A stretch of DNA of 64,000 bases, from assembly GCA_040386155.1 (NCBI GenBank), contig JAZKFZ010000003.1:248001-312000 (forward strand), given 5' to 3'. Shown here piece after piece: positions 25,401 through 33,733 of the stretch. Position numbers and translations under genes: made by a program. Below the pieces are notes generated by a model. The model did no database searches. It was not told the DNA's origin and worked only from the letters and a program-made list of their open reading frames with translations. Position 1 is the first letter of the stretch, and each line of letters opens with the position of its first letter. The stretch is from M0103 sp040386155 (lineage in GTDB: Bacteria > Bacteroidota > Bacteroidia > Flavobacteriales_D > Crocinitomicaceae).

Positions 25401-28400
25401 ACATAAAAAGTGGTAGTGGAAGAAATTGCAGTAGTGTAAGTTGTTGATGTACTTGTTTGTAAAGCTGTTCCTGCTGTAGCCGCATCGTACCAAATAAATG
25501 ATGGAGTTGGAAGACCGCTTGTTGAAACCACACTTGCAGTTGGAATAGCAGCGCCACATTGTGCTGAATTTGTAGCAGTTGGTGCTGTAGGAAGTGGGTT
25601 TGTTGTCAAAGTAACATTTCCTGTTGCAGCACATCCGTTTGGAGCAGAAACAAGTACAGAATAGGTCTCAGCAGTAATTACCGCACTTGCAACTGGGTTA
25701 GCAATTGATGTTGAACTTAAATAAGTTGCAGGACTCCAAGCGTATGTCAATACAGGTGCTACTGGAGGTGTGAATGTGTAAATAGTTCCTGTTGGGTAAT
25801 TTACTTCCGAAGAAATAGTTGAGTTTTCAACTGTTGAACTTACTGTTGATGCACTTGCTGGTGCCAAAGGAGTTACACTTAAGTAATTTCCTGTTGCTCC
25901 TGAAATTCCAATTGAAGCACCCACAGTCAATGCAGCGCTTGTTGAGCCATAAACTAATTCAATAACACCAGTAGTTTCATGTAAAATAGCTTGACAATCA
26001 ATTGTTGGGCTAGTGGTAGATCCGATACTTCCAACGTGCATTCCTGTCCATTGTACAGTTAAAACTCTGTTTGGAGCAGTACCTGTTGTTGAATAAGTAA
26101 TAACACCACCTGTCATGTTGTTATCATCCCATAATGGAGCGATACAATTTGCAGTGGTTGCTAGGCTATTTGCACTAAATCCAGTAATTGCAACAGTTGT
26201 TTGCCCCAATTCAATTAATCCATTTGTACGTGCGCCAAATTTTGTGAACGTATTTCCGTTATACGGGAATGTAAATCCAATATCAAGGTTTCCAATACCA
26301 GAATCATCTTGAGAAGCAGTTGTTAAGTTAGTACCAGTAATTGCAGTGTACGTTCCAGTTGATCCTGCAAAAGAATAAACTGAAGCAGTTTGGTTATATG
26401 CTAAAGTTGCATTTACTTGCAGTTGAGCATCCTCTCCAATACAAACCGCTGCCGGAGTTGCGGTGATAGAAGAAATTATTGGAGCATTAACAACCGTTAC
26501 AGTAACATTAACTGGCAAACTTGGGCAACCTAAAGCACTACCTAAAACAGTGTAAGTTGTTGTACCAGATGGAGAAGCATTAACCGTTGCGCCTGTAATA
26601 GCAGACAAACCAGTTGCTGGTGACCAAGCAAAAGATGTTGCGCCACTTGCTGTCAAAGAAACAGCTGTGCCTGGGTTACAATATGTAGCACTTGAAGGTG
26701 TTACAGCAACTAATGGTGTAGGGTTAACAACCAATGTGTATTCATTTGATAATCCAGTTAACGAACCAAAAGAACAAGTAGTTTCTAGTAAATAATAGTA
26801 AGTACCTGGTGTAAGTGCTGCGGTAGTGTACGAAGCAGTTGTTGCTCCTGTTCCACCTGTAACATTAACATATGGTCCACCTGCAGTTGTAGAAATTTTC
26901 CATTGGTAAGAGTTGCCAAATTCATTTGAAACTCCTACAGATGTTATTGTTCTTGTTGTTCCTTCACAATTTGTGTTAGTTGCAGGAGAAATAGTTCCTC
27001 CGTTTGCTGCTGAACAGTTAACAATAGCAGTTTCGAATTCATCAGCACCCATATCTGGAGCTGTTCCTGTTCCACCATACCCACCATTTCCTTGACGGAT
27101 TTCATTATCAAAGTCAGTTGTAATTCCAGCAATATTTACACCCCCACTTTCAATTCCCGAAGGTAACGCAGTGTTAATATGCAAGAAATTGGCATTTGAT
27201 CCTGTTGTATTAATAAAGTTTGGTACTTCACTAATTGAATTAGCATCTCTTGGCGCCATTGCAGCTTGATAAGCAGCTAATGTAGCAATAGGAGTTGTTC
27301 CATCTGTATAAATCGTTGATGCAACGAAGTCATTACGGTTAGAGGCTCCTTGATAAGTAGTTAATGTTGCAGATGAACGTCGGTAAGCCACAGCCAAACC
27401 AGTTCCGTTTGCAGAAGAACTGTTTACAAAGATGTTGTTGTTCAGTGAAAGGTTCGCTGAAGTTGCAGCTGAAATAGCTGATGAACCGAAATTTGCACCA
27501 GCAGATGAGGCTGTTAATCTTATCGTGTTATAGTATACATTTGTTGTTGTACTTCCTGTCACATTGATACCATTCAATGGATTAGCGGCATTGGCAAACG
27601 GAGTTCTTACATCTCCAATCAAGTTGTTGATTGCATTAACCGTTGTTCCACCTGAAATCAATATTCCGTTTACGGTTGGATTCGTGGAATTCGACGCTAA
27701 ATCATAGATTTTGTTTGTAGAAATTGTAGTTGTTGTGCCACCACTTGTGCTAATGCCTGAAATTGCTCCTGCAGTTCCACCTGTAGTTCCTGTAGAAACG
27801 AGATTGTAAATGGTGTTGTTTTGAACCGTAACAGTACCAACTGAGGTAAAGATTCCATTAAACGAAGCACCACCTGCACCACCAGAGGTAGTTGCGAAAC
27901 CATAAATTTGGTTTCCCGTAATCGTTTTAGTACCTGCAACTGTATTCTCACGAATTCCCGTAATAGTACCCGTTGTTGGTGTGGATAAATTACGAACGAT
28001 ATTATTAGTAATATTTACTGCTACTGCGCTTGACAAGCTATAAATACCATCGATACCACCCGTTGAACTCGGTGTAACGTATGCTATGTTTTCTATTGTA
28101 TTTCCAGAAGCAGTTTGTGTTGGTGAGGTTCCCAAAACAATTCCTCGTGTTGTACCACCGGCAATTGAAGTTCTAGCAAAATTTTGAATCACATTATTAT
28201 TGACTGCAAGAGATGTTGAAGGGCTTCCTCCATTAATACCAATTAGCGTACCAGTACCAGCTATTACATTTTGAGCTGCGGGTAAAGAAAGTACGCTCGT
28301 AACCGTGTTGCCAATTATGTTAACATTTGCAGCACTTGACACACTTGCTATTCCAGTTGCGCTGCCCGTAGTAGCAGTAGAATATGCCAAACTAACGAGG

Positions 28401-29485
28401 TTGTTTGAGATATTAATTGTATTGGAAGCTGCGGTAGCTCCAGATGAGTTAGAAATACCTTCAAGCAATGAAGTCGCAGCTCCAGATTGCATTGTAATAA
28501 TATTATTATTAACAGTAGTGTTAGCTGAAGTAGCCGCTCCAATTAAAACACCTCTCAACGTGGAAACATGGTTTGAACCAGCACCAGTATTGTTGTTAAT
28601 TGTATTATAGGAAATGTTTGGTGACCATTGATTTACAGTACGAATACCAGCAGCAGGATTAGTTGCAGAAGCAGCACCACCGAAGTTTACAATCGTATTT
28701 CCTGTTAAAGCTGATGCTCCACCAACATCGTTTCCAGTATCACCAAGTGTAAATGGTGAAGCGGCAGCAAAACCAGCAAGAGAGATTCCAATATTTACGT
28801 TGGAAATAGTGTTTGAATAGATTTGATTATTTGAGTTTGATCCAGAAGCAGCAGTAACTGTAACCGTTGTAGCTTGGGCACTGATTAGAGCGTTTGTTAA
28901 ATTTATACCTCTTGAACCGTCAAATGAAGGTCCTGATCCAGTTCCGTTATTAATATTACTAAGCGATACATTACAATTTCTGATAATATTGAACTGACAA
29001 CCATCTATTGCAGAAGCTTTAAACATAGCGTAACCATATTCCATGGTAGAAGGATTAGTTGTATTAGCAGCATTTTCTGTTACATCAACTCCATCAATTG
29101 TTACGTAATCTGAACCTACAAGTGCAAAAACACCATCTTGAACCGCAGTTCCAGGCGTTCCAACTCCTCCAGTGTATGAAGTAATAATTGGATTAGCACC
29201 AGCACCTGATTTTTGAATTACGATTGGATTGGCTGCTGTTCCTGTTGCTGTTAATGCAATTACAGCAGTTGAAGTTTCTGTGTGACCAGCTGCAACATTT
29301 ACAACTACACCACCGGCTCCAATTCCAACTGAATTTGCATCAGTTACAAAAGCGCTAATCGAAGCATAATCACCAGGAATTGTTTTAATCCCAGTTAATT
29401 GTGCCTTTAAGGTTGATGCTGAAAAAACAATTGCCATCAAAAGCAATGATTTTTTGAAAACATCTTTAAAGTTCATGTTTCTCAT
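22415..29485 (-). CDS. giant T9SS-secreted repeat adhesin
   Basis: A 2356-residue surface protein. In order: signal peptide (to about residue 29, ending LKAQ; an ATG three codons later is also possible), a long Asn/Thr/Ser-rich parallel beta-helix region (about 30-830) with many NNxI turns, several Ig- or PKD-like domains (about 860-1500), one SprB-type repeat (VTCNAANNGTF...TITEP-like region), eight tandem repeats of 53 residues starting with the AC-SYTW block and ending NGCDSIVTLNLTIN, one Ig-like domain, and a type A T9SS C-terminal domain (LMPNPTRDFVTI...GVYFFTIKTTNG). The protein should be exported by T9SS and held at the cell surface, probably for adhesion or gliding. Each repeat carries two Cys that may pair. 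Confidence 0.9.
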   Translation of the reverse strand: MRNMNFKDVFKKSLLLMAIVFSASTLKAQLTGIKTIPGDYASISAFVTDANSVGIGAGGVVVNVAAGHTETSTAVIALTATGTAANPIVIQKSGAGANPIITSYTGGVGTPGTAVQDGVFALVGSDYVTIDGVDVTENAANTTNPSTMEYGYAMFKASAIDGCQFNIIRNCNVSLSNINNGTGSGPSFDGSRGINLTNALISAQATTVTVTAASGSNSNNQIYSNTISNVNIGISLAGFAAASPFTLGDTGNDVGGASALTGNTIVNFGGAASATNPAAGIRTVNQWSPNISYNTINNNTGAGSNHVSTLRGVLIGAATSANTTVNNNIITMQSGAATSLLEGISNSSGATAASNTINISNNLVSLAYSTATTGSATGIASVSSAANVNIIGNTVTSVLSLPAAQNVIAGTGTLIGINGGSPSTSLAVNNNVIQNFARTSIAGGTTRGIVLGTSPTQTASGNTIENIAYVTPSSTGGIDGIYSLSSAVAVNITNNIVRNLSTPTTGTITGIRENTVAGTKTITGNQIYGFATTSGGAGGASFNGIFTSVGTVTVQNNTIYNLVSTGTTGGTAGAISGISTSGGTTTTISTNKIYDLASNSTNPTVNGILISGGTTVNAINNLIGDVRTPFANAANPLNGINVTGSTTTNVYYNTIRLTASSAGANFGSSAISAATSANLSLNNNIFVNSSSANGTGLAVAYRRSSATLTTYQGASNRNDFVASTIYTDGTTPIATLAAYQAAMAPRDANSISEVPNFINTTGSNANFLHINTALPSGIESGGVNIAGITTDFDNEIRQGNGGYGGTGTAPDMGADEFETAIVNCSAANGGTISPATNTNCEGTTRTITSVGVSNEFGNSYQWKISTTAGGPYVNVTGGTGATTASYTTAALTPGTYYYLLETTCSFGSLTGLSNEYTLVVNPTPLVAVTPSSATYCNPGTAVSLTASGATSFAWSPATGLSAITGATVNASPSGTTTYTVLGSALGCPSLPVNVTVTVVNAPIISSITATPAAVCIGEDAQLQVNATLAYNQTASVYSFAGSTGTYTAITGTNLTTASQDDSGIGNLDIGFTFPYNGNTFTKFGARTNGLIELGQTTVAITGFSANSLATTANCIAPLWDDNNMTGGVITYSTTGTAPNRVLTVQWTGMHVGSIGSTTSPTIDCQAILHETTGVIELVYGSTSAALTVGASIGISGATGNYLSVTPLAPASASTVSSTVENSTISSEVNYPTGTIYTFTPPVAPVLTYAWSPATYLSSTSIANPVASAVITAETYSVLVSAPNGCAATGNVTLTTNPLPTAPTATNSAQCGAAIPTASVVSTSGLPTPSFIWYDAATAGTALQTSTSTTYTTAISSTTTFYVAELNTVTGCESARTAVTVTVATADDITASVDFATICIGASVNLSVVNDNPTPLQSYTYTWTNADAGSGLVSQTGSNITITPTQAGTYTYDVAGIDGGCSALSSVLVTVNPYTATVTPVNVTCNAANNGTFTLATESCGTASSYSVDGGAFGPIPTNLTPGSHTVVVQNTLGFQSTLQSISITEPAAIQAPLGISNVVICQGVTSATLVVPVSAALSTTATFGLAGQPAVIGTSTIPTTTTLNPNVIATATLPALPAGAVVTSVNYTMNNLTPLGGSWANDVYFAFSGAYAANYQNGTGAPGSTTPFNFTRAYSGTYAPAGGTVSLHYYDRYDDNAGVECTFPTGTSVGSLVINYTVTNATATNWYDAASAGVLQGTGTPFQTVGTALLPTTNTPGVYTFFAEGTNGTCVSATRTPVTVTVNGTSSSTTNITACGSYTWTNGTTYNSSGSFTQTLVNTLGCDSIATLNLTINPIATGTDVQAACGSYTWINGTTYMASNSTATHTIVGGAANGCDSIVTLNLTINPIATGTDVQTACVSYTWINNVTYTTSNNTATHTIVGGAANGCDSIVTLNLTINQPTTGVDVQTACVSYTWINNVTYTASNNTATHTIVGGAANGCDSIVTLNLTINQPTTGVDVQTACVSYTWINNVTYTASNNTATHTIVGGAANGCDSTVTLNLTINQPTTGVDVQTACVSYTWINNVTYTASNSTATHTIVGGAANGCDSTVTLNLTINQPTTGVDVQTACVSYTWINNVTYTTSNNTATHTIVGGAANGCDSIVTLNLTINQPTTGVDVQAACDSYTWINNVTYTASNSTATHTIVGGAANGCDSIVTLNLTITVTPVATATDNGDATITASAGATYEWIDCATGNSISGANTQTFSPAVNGSYSVVVSNGTCDDTSSCVVIDYIGIKELTNVEIQLMPNPTRDFVTIQMSISSATLEVRDAQGKMIIEKVINSGEQVDLSTVSTGVYFFTIKTTNGSIMKRVVKN
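22878..24110 (-). repeat. tandem 159-bp repeats inside the adhesin gene
   Basis: Seven near-identical units of 159 bp (53 codons) plus one divergent unit at the 5' end of the array. The units differ at few bases, so the array is prone to gain or loss of copies by recombination. The reading frame is kept across all units. Confidence 0.9.
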
Positions 29486-29808
29486 ATTAAAATTAATTTG
29501 TGCAAAAGTCGAGATATTTAAGGTAGAAAGTATTCATTGTTAAAAACTATATATTTTTGTGTTAATTACTTTTGAAGAAGGTGGTTTTGTAAAAATTTAT
29601 ACAGAATGTTGTTTTTTAATAAAGTTCACAACTTCAATATTTAGTATTTCATCACTTTTTTCTTGAGTATTTGCAACTAAATAGATGATTTGAATAAAGA
29701 ATTATTCTAAATAAACGAGGAGATCCAAAATAAGAAGCGAGTAGCTATTTTTATTTTCTGTGAAATTGATTAATTTCGCAGCACTTAAAAATAACTCAAA
29801 AACACATT
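29486..29808. other. 323-bp divergent region between adhesin and aconitase genes
   Basis: AT-rich sequence holding the upstream regions of two divergent genes. I find no exact promoter pair: a GACTTTTG sequence (reverse strand, near 29504) is one base from the -7 consensus for the adhesin gene, and a TAATTTCG sequence near 29770 is similar for aconitase. No hairpin, tRNA or small gene is seen. Confidence 0.5.
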
Positions 29809-32076
29809 ATGGTATTCGACTTGGACATGATTCGCAAAGTGTACGCTAAATTCCCTGAGCGTATTGAAGCTGCTAGAAAAGTAGTTGGTAAACCGCTTAC
29901 TTTATCAGAAAAAATTCTTTATGCCCACCTTTGGGATGGTAATGCAACCCTTGCTCATGAACGAGGGAATTCCTATGTGGATTTTGCTCCAGACCGCGTC
30001 GCTATGCAAGATGCAACAGCTCAAATGGCTTTGCTTCAGTTTATGCAAGCGGGTAAAAAGAAAGTCGCAGTTCCGTCTACAGTGCATGCCGATCACCTTA
30101 TCCAAGCGAAAGTTGGTGCAACAAAAGATTTGCAAGAATCTTTGAATCAGAATAACGAAGTGTTCCAATTTCTATCTTCCATTTCCAATAAATATGGTAT
30201 TGGTTTTTGGAAGCCAGGAGCTGGAATTATTCACCAAGTAGTTTTAGAAAATTATGCGTTTCCAGGTGGAATGATGATTGGAACGGATTCTCACACTGTT
30301 AATGCTGGTGGACTTGGAATGGTAGCTATTGGTGTGGGTGGTGCTGATGCTGTTGACGTTATGGCAGGAATGGCTTGGGAATTAAAGTTTCCAAAGTTGA
30401 TCGGTATAAAATTAACTGGTAAATTGAACGGGTGGACTTCCGCTAAAGATGTTATCCTGAAAGTTGCTGATATTCTTACCGTAAAAGGTGGAACTGGAGC
30501 AATAGTTGAATATTTTGGCGATGGTGCTATTTCTTTGTCTTGTACAGGAAAAGGTACTATTTGCAACATGGGTGCTGAAATTGGTGCTACAACATCAACA
30601 TTTGGATACGATGATTCCATGAGGAGATATTTAATTGCTACAGGTCGACAAGAAGTTGTTGATGCAGCAGATTTAATCGCCGAACATTTAACAGGTGATC
30701 CTGAAGTGTATGCTCAACCAGAAGCATATTTTGATGAAGTAATTGAAATTAACTTAAGTGAACTTGAACCTCACATTAATGGACCTTTCACACCTGATCG
30801 TGGAACACCAGTTTCTAAAATGCGAAGAGACGCTGAGGAAAATGGATGGCCAATGAAAGTAGAGTGGGGACTCATCGGTTCATGTACAAATTCATCTTAC
30901 GAAGATATGGCACGCGCTGCTTCTATCGTTGAGCAAGCTGTTGCACATGGAATCACTCCGAAAGCTGAGTTTGGAATCAATCCTGGATCTGAACAAGTTC
31001 GATATACTGTTGATCGTGATGGAATTTTAGCAACATTTGAAAAAATGGGAACTAAAATTTTCACGAATGCTTGTGGTCCATGTATCGGTCAATGGGATCG
31101 TGAAGGTGCCGACAAACAAGAAAAGAATACAATTATTCACTCTTTCAACCGTAATTTCTCGAAAAGAGCGGATGGAAATCCAAATACACATGCGTTTGTG
31201 ACATCTCCGGAAATGGTTGCAGCAATTGCAATCGCGGGTGATTTAGGATTCAATCCTTTAACGGATACATTGACAAATGATAAGGGAGAACAAGTGAAAT
31301 TCTTACCTCCAGTTGGAGATGAACTTCCTAAAAAAGGATTCGCAGTAGAAGATAATGGATACCAAGCTCCAGCAGCTGACGGAAGTGGCGTTGAAGTACT
31401 CGTTGCTGCTGATTCATCACGCCTTCAATTACTTGAAAATTTCCCAGTTTGGGACGGTAAAAATGTAAATGGTGCTCGATTGCTAATTAAAGTAAAAGGA
31501 AAATGTACTACTGACCATATTTCAATGGCTGGACCTTGGTTGCGTTACCGCGGTCACCTTGATAATATATCTAACAACTTATTAATTGGTGCAGAAAATG
31601 CTTTCAATGGTAAGGCAAATGCAGTGGTAAATCAACTAACGAATGAACTTGGTGAAGTGCCTGCTACTGCAAGAGCTTACAAAGCAGCTGGAATTCCATC
31701 CATTGTTATTGGAGATCATAATTACGGTGAAGGTTCTTCTCGTGAGCACGCTGCCATGGAACCTCGTCACCTTGGTGTTTTAGCAGTAATCGTTAAATCC
31801 TTTGCGCGTATTCACGAAACAAACTTGAAAAAGCAGGGAATGTTAGGATTAACATTTGCAAATGAAGCTGATTACGAAAAAATTAAGGAAGACGATTCAT
31901 TTAACTTTATTGATTTAGATGTCTTTGCTCCAAGTAAACAATTGACCTTGGAACTTGTACATGCCAATGGTTCAAAAGAGGAAATCAAATTGAATCATAC
32001 CTACAATGCTTCTCAGATTGAATGGTTTAAAGCAGGGTCTGCATTGAACTTGATTAAATTAGAAAATCTTAAATAA
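29809..32076 (+). CDS. aconitate hydratase, mitochondrial type
   Basis: A 755-residue TCA-cycle enzyme that converts citrate to isocitrate with a [4Fe-4S] cluster. The three cluster Cys are visible in LIGSCTNSSYEDM and in TNACGPCIGQWDR. Other blocks are GTDSHTVNAGGLGM and, in the C-terminal swivel domain, GPWLRYRGHLDNISNN and GDHNYGEGSSREHAA with the substrate-binding Ser-Arg. Length and sequence fit the mitochondrial-type (AcnM/Aco2) branch common in Bacteroidota rather than bacterial AcnA or AcnB. A terminator follows at 32098-32128. Confidence 0.95.
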   Translation: MVFDLDMIRKVYAKFPERIEAARKVVGKPLTLSEKILYAHLWDGNATLAHERGNSYVDFAPDRVAMQDATAQMALLQFMQAGKKKVAVPSTVHADHLIQAKVGATKDLQESLNQNNEVFQFLSSISNKYGIGFWKPGAGIIHQVVLENYAFPGGMMIGTDSHTVNAGGLGMVAIGVGGADAVDVMAGMAWELKFPKLIGIKLTGKLNGWTSAKDVILKVADILTVKGGTGAIVEYFGDGAISLSCTGKGTICNMGAEIGATTSTFGYDDSMRRYLIATGRQEVVDAADLIAEHLTGDPEVYAQPEAYFDEVIEINLSELEPHINGPFTPDRGTPVSKMRRDAEENGWPMKVEWGLIGSCTNSSYEDMARAASIVEQAVAHGITPKAEFGINPGSEQVRYTVDRDGILATFEKMGTKIFTNACGPCIGQWDREGADKQEKNTIIHSFNRNFSKRADGNPNTHAFVTSPEMVAAIAIAGDLGFNPLTDTLTNDKGEQVKFLPPVGDELPKKGFAVEDNGYQAPAADGSGVEVLVAADSSRLQLLENFPVWDGKNVNGARLLIKVKGKCTTDHISMAGPWLRYRGHLDNISNNLLIGAENAFNGKANAVVNQLTNELGEVPATARAYKAAGIPSIVIGDHNYGEGSSREHAAMEPRHLGVLAVIVKSFARIHETNLKKQGMLGLTFANEADYEKIKEDDSFNFIDLDVFAPSKQLTLELVHANGSKEEIKLNHTYNASQIEWFKAGSALNLIKLENLK

Positions 32077-32097
32077 GGAGTTCGAATTAAATTCTAG

Positions 32098-32128
32098 AAA
32101 GCGTCTAAATCTATTGGACGCTTTTTTT
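32098..32128 (+). terminator. intrinsic terminator of the aconitase gene
   Basis: Stem AAAGCGTCTAA (32098-32108) and TTGGACGCTTT (32114-32124) with one mismatch and a T run to 32129. Confidence 0.8.
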
Positions 32129-32216
32129 TGTGCATTTAGATGTTGAAAAGAATCTAGAATTTGTTGTTTATTTTATTCGAATATTTCTACTTTTAGCTAA
32201 ACTATTAAACCTAAAA

Positions 32217-32798
32217 ATGGATAAACAACTACAGGCTCTTGTGAATGAATATTCGGGAAAGTTCTTTGCAAGCAATTCAGAAATTCCTGTAAGCCAACAA
32301 AAAGGAATTCAAAAAGAAATTTCCAATGTCGTTAAAAATCAAATGGCTTCTCAAGTAAATTCTGGGAGTTTTACCGATTTACTAGAATTATTTAAGCAAG
32401 GTACTACTTCAGGTGATTTTTCAGGGAATAAGATGTTTGGTGGTATTTCTGATGATTTGGTAGGCTCTCTTACAAATAAGCTAGGTCTTCCTGCTTCCTT
32501 AGGCACCACAATAGCAACTTCTGTTCTACCTTCAGTATTGGGTAGTTTAGCGAAAAAAACGGCCGACAAAAATGATTCAAGTATCAATATGAATGATATT
32601 ATCGCTTCTTTGTCTGGAAAAAAGACTGCTAATAAAGCAGGGGTTGATTTTAACGATGTGTTAGGTTCTGTTTTGGGTGGAGGAAATTCATCCTCGGGTG
32701 GTGGATTCGATCTAGGAAGTATTGCTGGAAGCCTAGTAGGAGGTAAGCAAAGTTCAGGTGGAATTTTAGGGTGGATAATGAAACTATTTGGTAAATAA
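32217..32798 (+). CDS. DUF937/YidB-like small protein, unknown function
   Basis: A 193-residue protein without signal peptide. It starts MDKQLQALVNEYSGKFF and has a helical body (LVGSLTNKLGLPASLGTTI, TSVLPSVLGSLAKKTAD) and a Gly/Ser-rich tail with short repeats (DVLGSVLGGGNSS, GSIAGSLVGGKQSSGG) ending LGWIMKLFGK. This pattern resembles DUF937/YidB proteins; the match is by eye. ATG at 32217 is preferred over an in-frame GTG at 32130 because the latter lies within the aconitase terminator. A TACTTTTA near 32188 with a TTG 21 bases earlier may be its promoter. Confidence 0.7.
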   Translation: MDKQLQALVNEYSGKFFASNSEIPVSQQKGIQKEISNVVKNQMASQVNSGSFTDLLELFKQGTTSGDFSGNKMFGGISDDLVGSLTNKLGLPASLGTTIATSVLPSVLGSLAKKTADKNDSSINMNDIIASLSGKKTANKAGVDFNDVLGSVLGGGNSSSGGGFDLGSIAGSLVGGKQSSGGILGWIMKLFGK

Positions 32799-32814
32799 TG
32801 TAAATTGAAATAAT

Positions 32815-33648
32815 ATGGCAACTGATAAAAAAGTAACAAGAGTGGGCGATGATGGAGATCACGCTGCACCATCGCGCGAAGAAAAGGTATTCGTCGCTTC
32901 TGACGAAAGTAAAGGAAAAGCAAAACAATTTAGGTTGTTTTCAATCCTGTTTTGGTTAGGAGGAATCATAGCTCAAGTGTTCGCTATTAGAATGCTTTTG
33001 AAAGTCCCACAGGGACAAGATGTTAGTTATTTCTGGATGATTTTATTGATAGCTATTGATTTGGCGCTGGTAGTGACTGGTTCATGGTTTTGGAAGAAAG
33101 CAAATCGCTTAGATCCGCCATCAGATAGCAATGGTCTTCTGTTTTGGATGCAATCACAATTAGGTATGCTCACCGCAATTATTGCTTTTCTTCCATTGGT
33201 AATTTTCATTTTAACCAATAAAAATATAAGCGGTAAACAAAAAGCTATTTTAGGAAGTATCGCTGGAGTAGCTATGCTCATTGCAGGGATAACTGGTTAT
33301 GATTTCAATCCGCCTTCGCAGGAACAATACACGAAACAAATCAATGAAGTAGAGGAATTACAAGCTGATGGGGCTAATTTAGTTTTTTGGACAAAGTCAG
33401 GCACGAAGTATCACCTTTCAGATTCTTGTTCCTACATCAATGGTAAACGAACCGATGAAATTTTCACAGGTACGTTGCAGAAAGCACGTGAAGAAATGAA
33501 GATCACAGATTTATGTTCATTATGTAAATCCCGCGCTGAAAAAATTGGAGGAACAGTGGAACAAGTTGGTGATAAGGTTACTGATGTCGTAAATGATGTT
33601 GTGACCGACGTGAAAGAGACGGCGGAAGACGCTATGGAAAAGGAATGA
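32815..33648 (+). CDS. membrane protein with C-terminal HxxxxC...CxxC zinc motif
   Basis: A 277-residue protein. About four hydrophobic segments (residues 40-65, 70-90, 105-133, 140-163) follow a charged N-terminus. After a linker comes KYHLSDSCSYI, about 25 residues, and DLCSLCKSR, a His/Cys pattern like small zinc-binding modules seen in several secreted or membrane proteins. The tail (VEQVGDKVTDVVNDVVTDVK) is a short amphipathic repeat, reminiscent of YtxH-like stress proteins. It follows the DUF937-like gene by 16 bp, so the two may form an operon. No function is assigned. Confidence 0.7.
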   Translation: MATDKKVTRVGDDGDHAAPSREEKVFVASDESKGKAKQFRLFSILFWLGGIIAQVFAIRMLLKVPQGQDVSYFWMILLIAIDLALVVTGSWFWKKANRLDPPSDSNGLLFWMQSQLGMLTAIIAFLPLVIFILTNKNISGKQKAILGSIAGVAMLIAGITGYDFNPPSQEQYTKQINEVEELQADGANLVFWTKSGTKYHLSDSCSYINGKRTDEIFTGTLQKAREEMKITDLCSLCKSRAEKIGGTVEQVGDKVTDVVNDVVTDVKETAEDAMEKE

Positions 33649-33667
33649 TCATCCCCTAATATATTTT

Positions 33668-33696
33668 AAAAAGGAGCTCTTCGGAGTTCCTTTTTT
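33668..33696 (+). terminator. intrinsic terminator with TTCG loop
   Basis: A 12-bp stem, AAAAAGGAGCTC (33668-33679) and GAGTTCCTTTTT (33684-33695), one mismatch, very stable TTCG tetraloop, then T. It ends the two-gene unit at 32217-33648. Confidence 0.85.
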
Positions 33697-33733
33697 CATT
33701 AAAAATCATTATTATTGTGTACATTTTTATGCT

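Noticed and set aside
26115..26312. Forward frames inside the adhesin gene (for example 26115-26312, 28305-28610)
   Set aside because: They arise from the biased Thr/Ala/Val codon use of the adhesin on the opposite strand and have no start signals or family likeness.
32130..32216. Longer GTG start for the DUF937-like gene
   Set aside because: The GTG is in the T run region of the aconitase terminator and the added residues look unlike a protein start; ATG at 32217 fits better.
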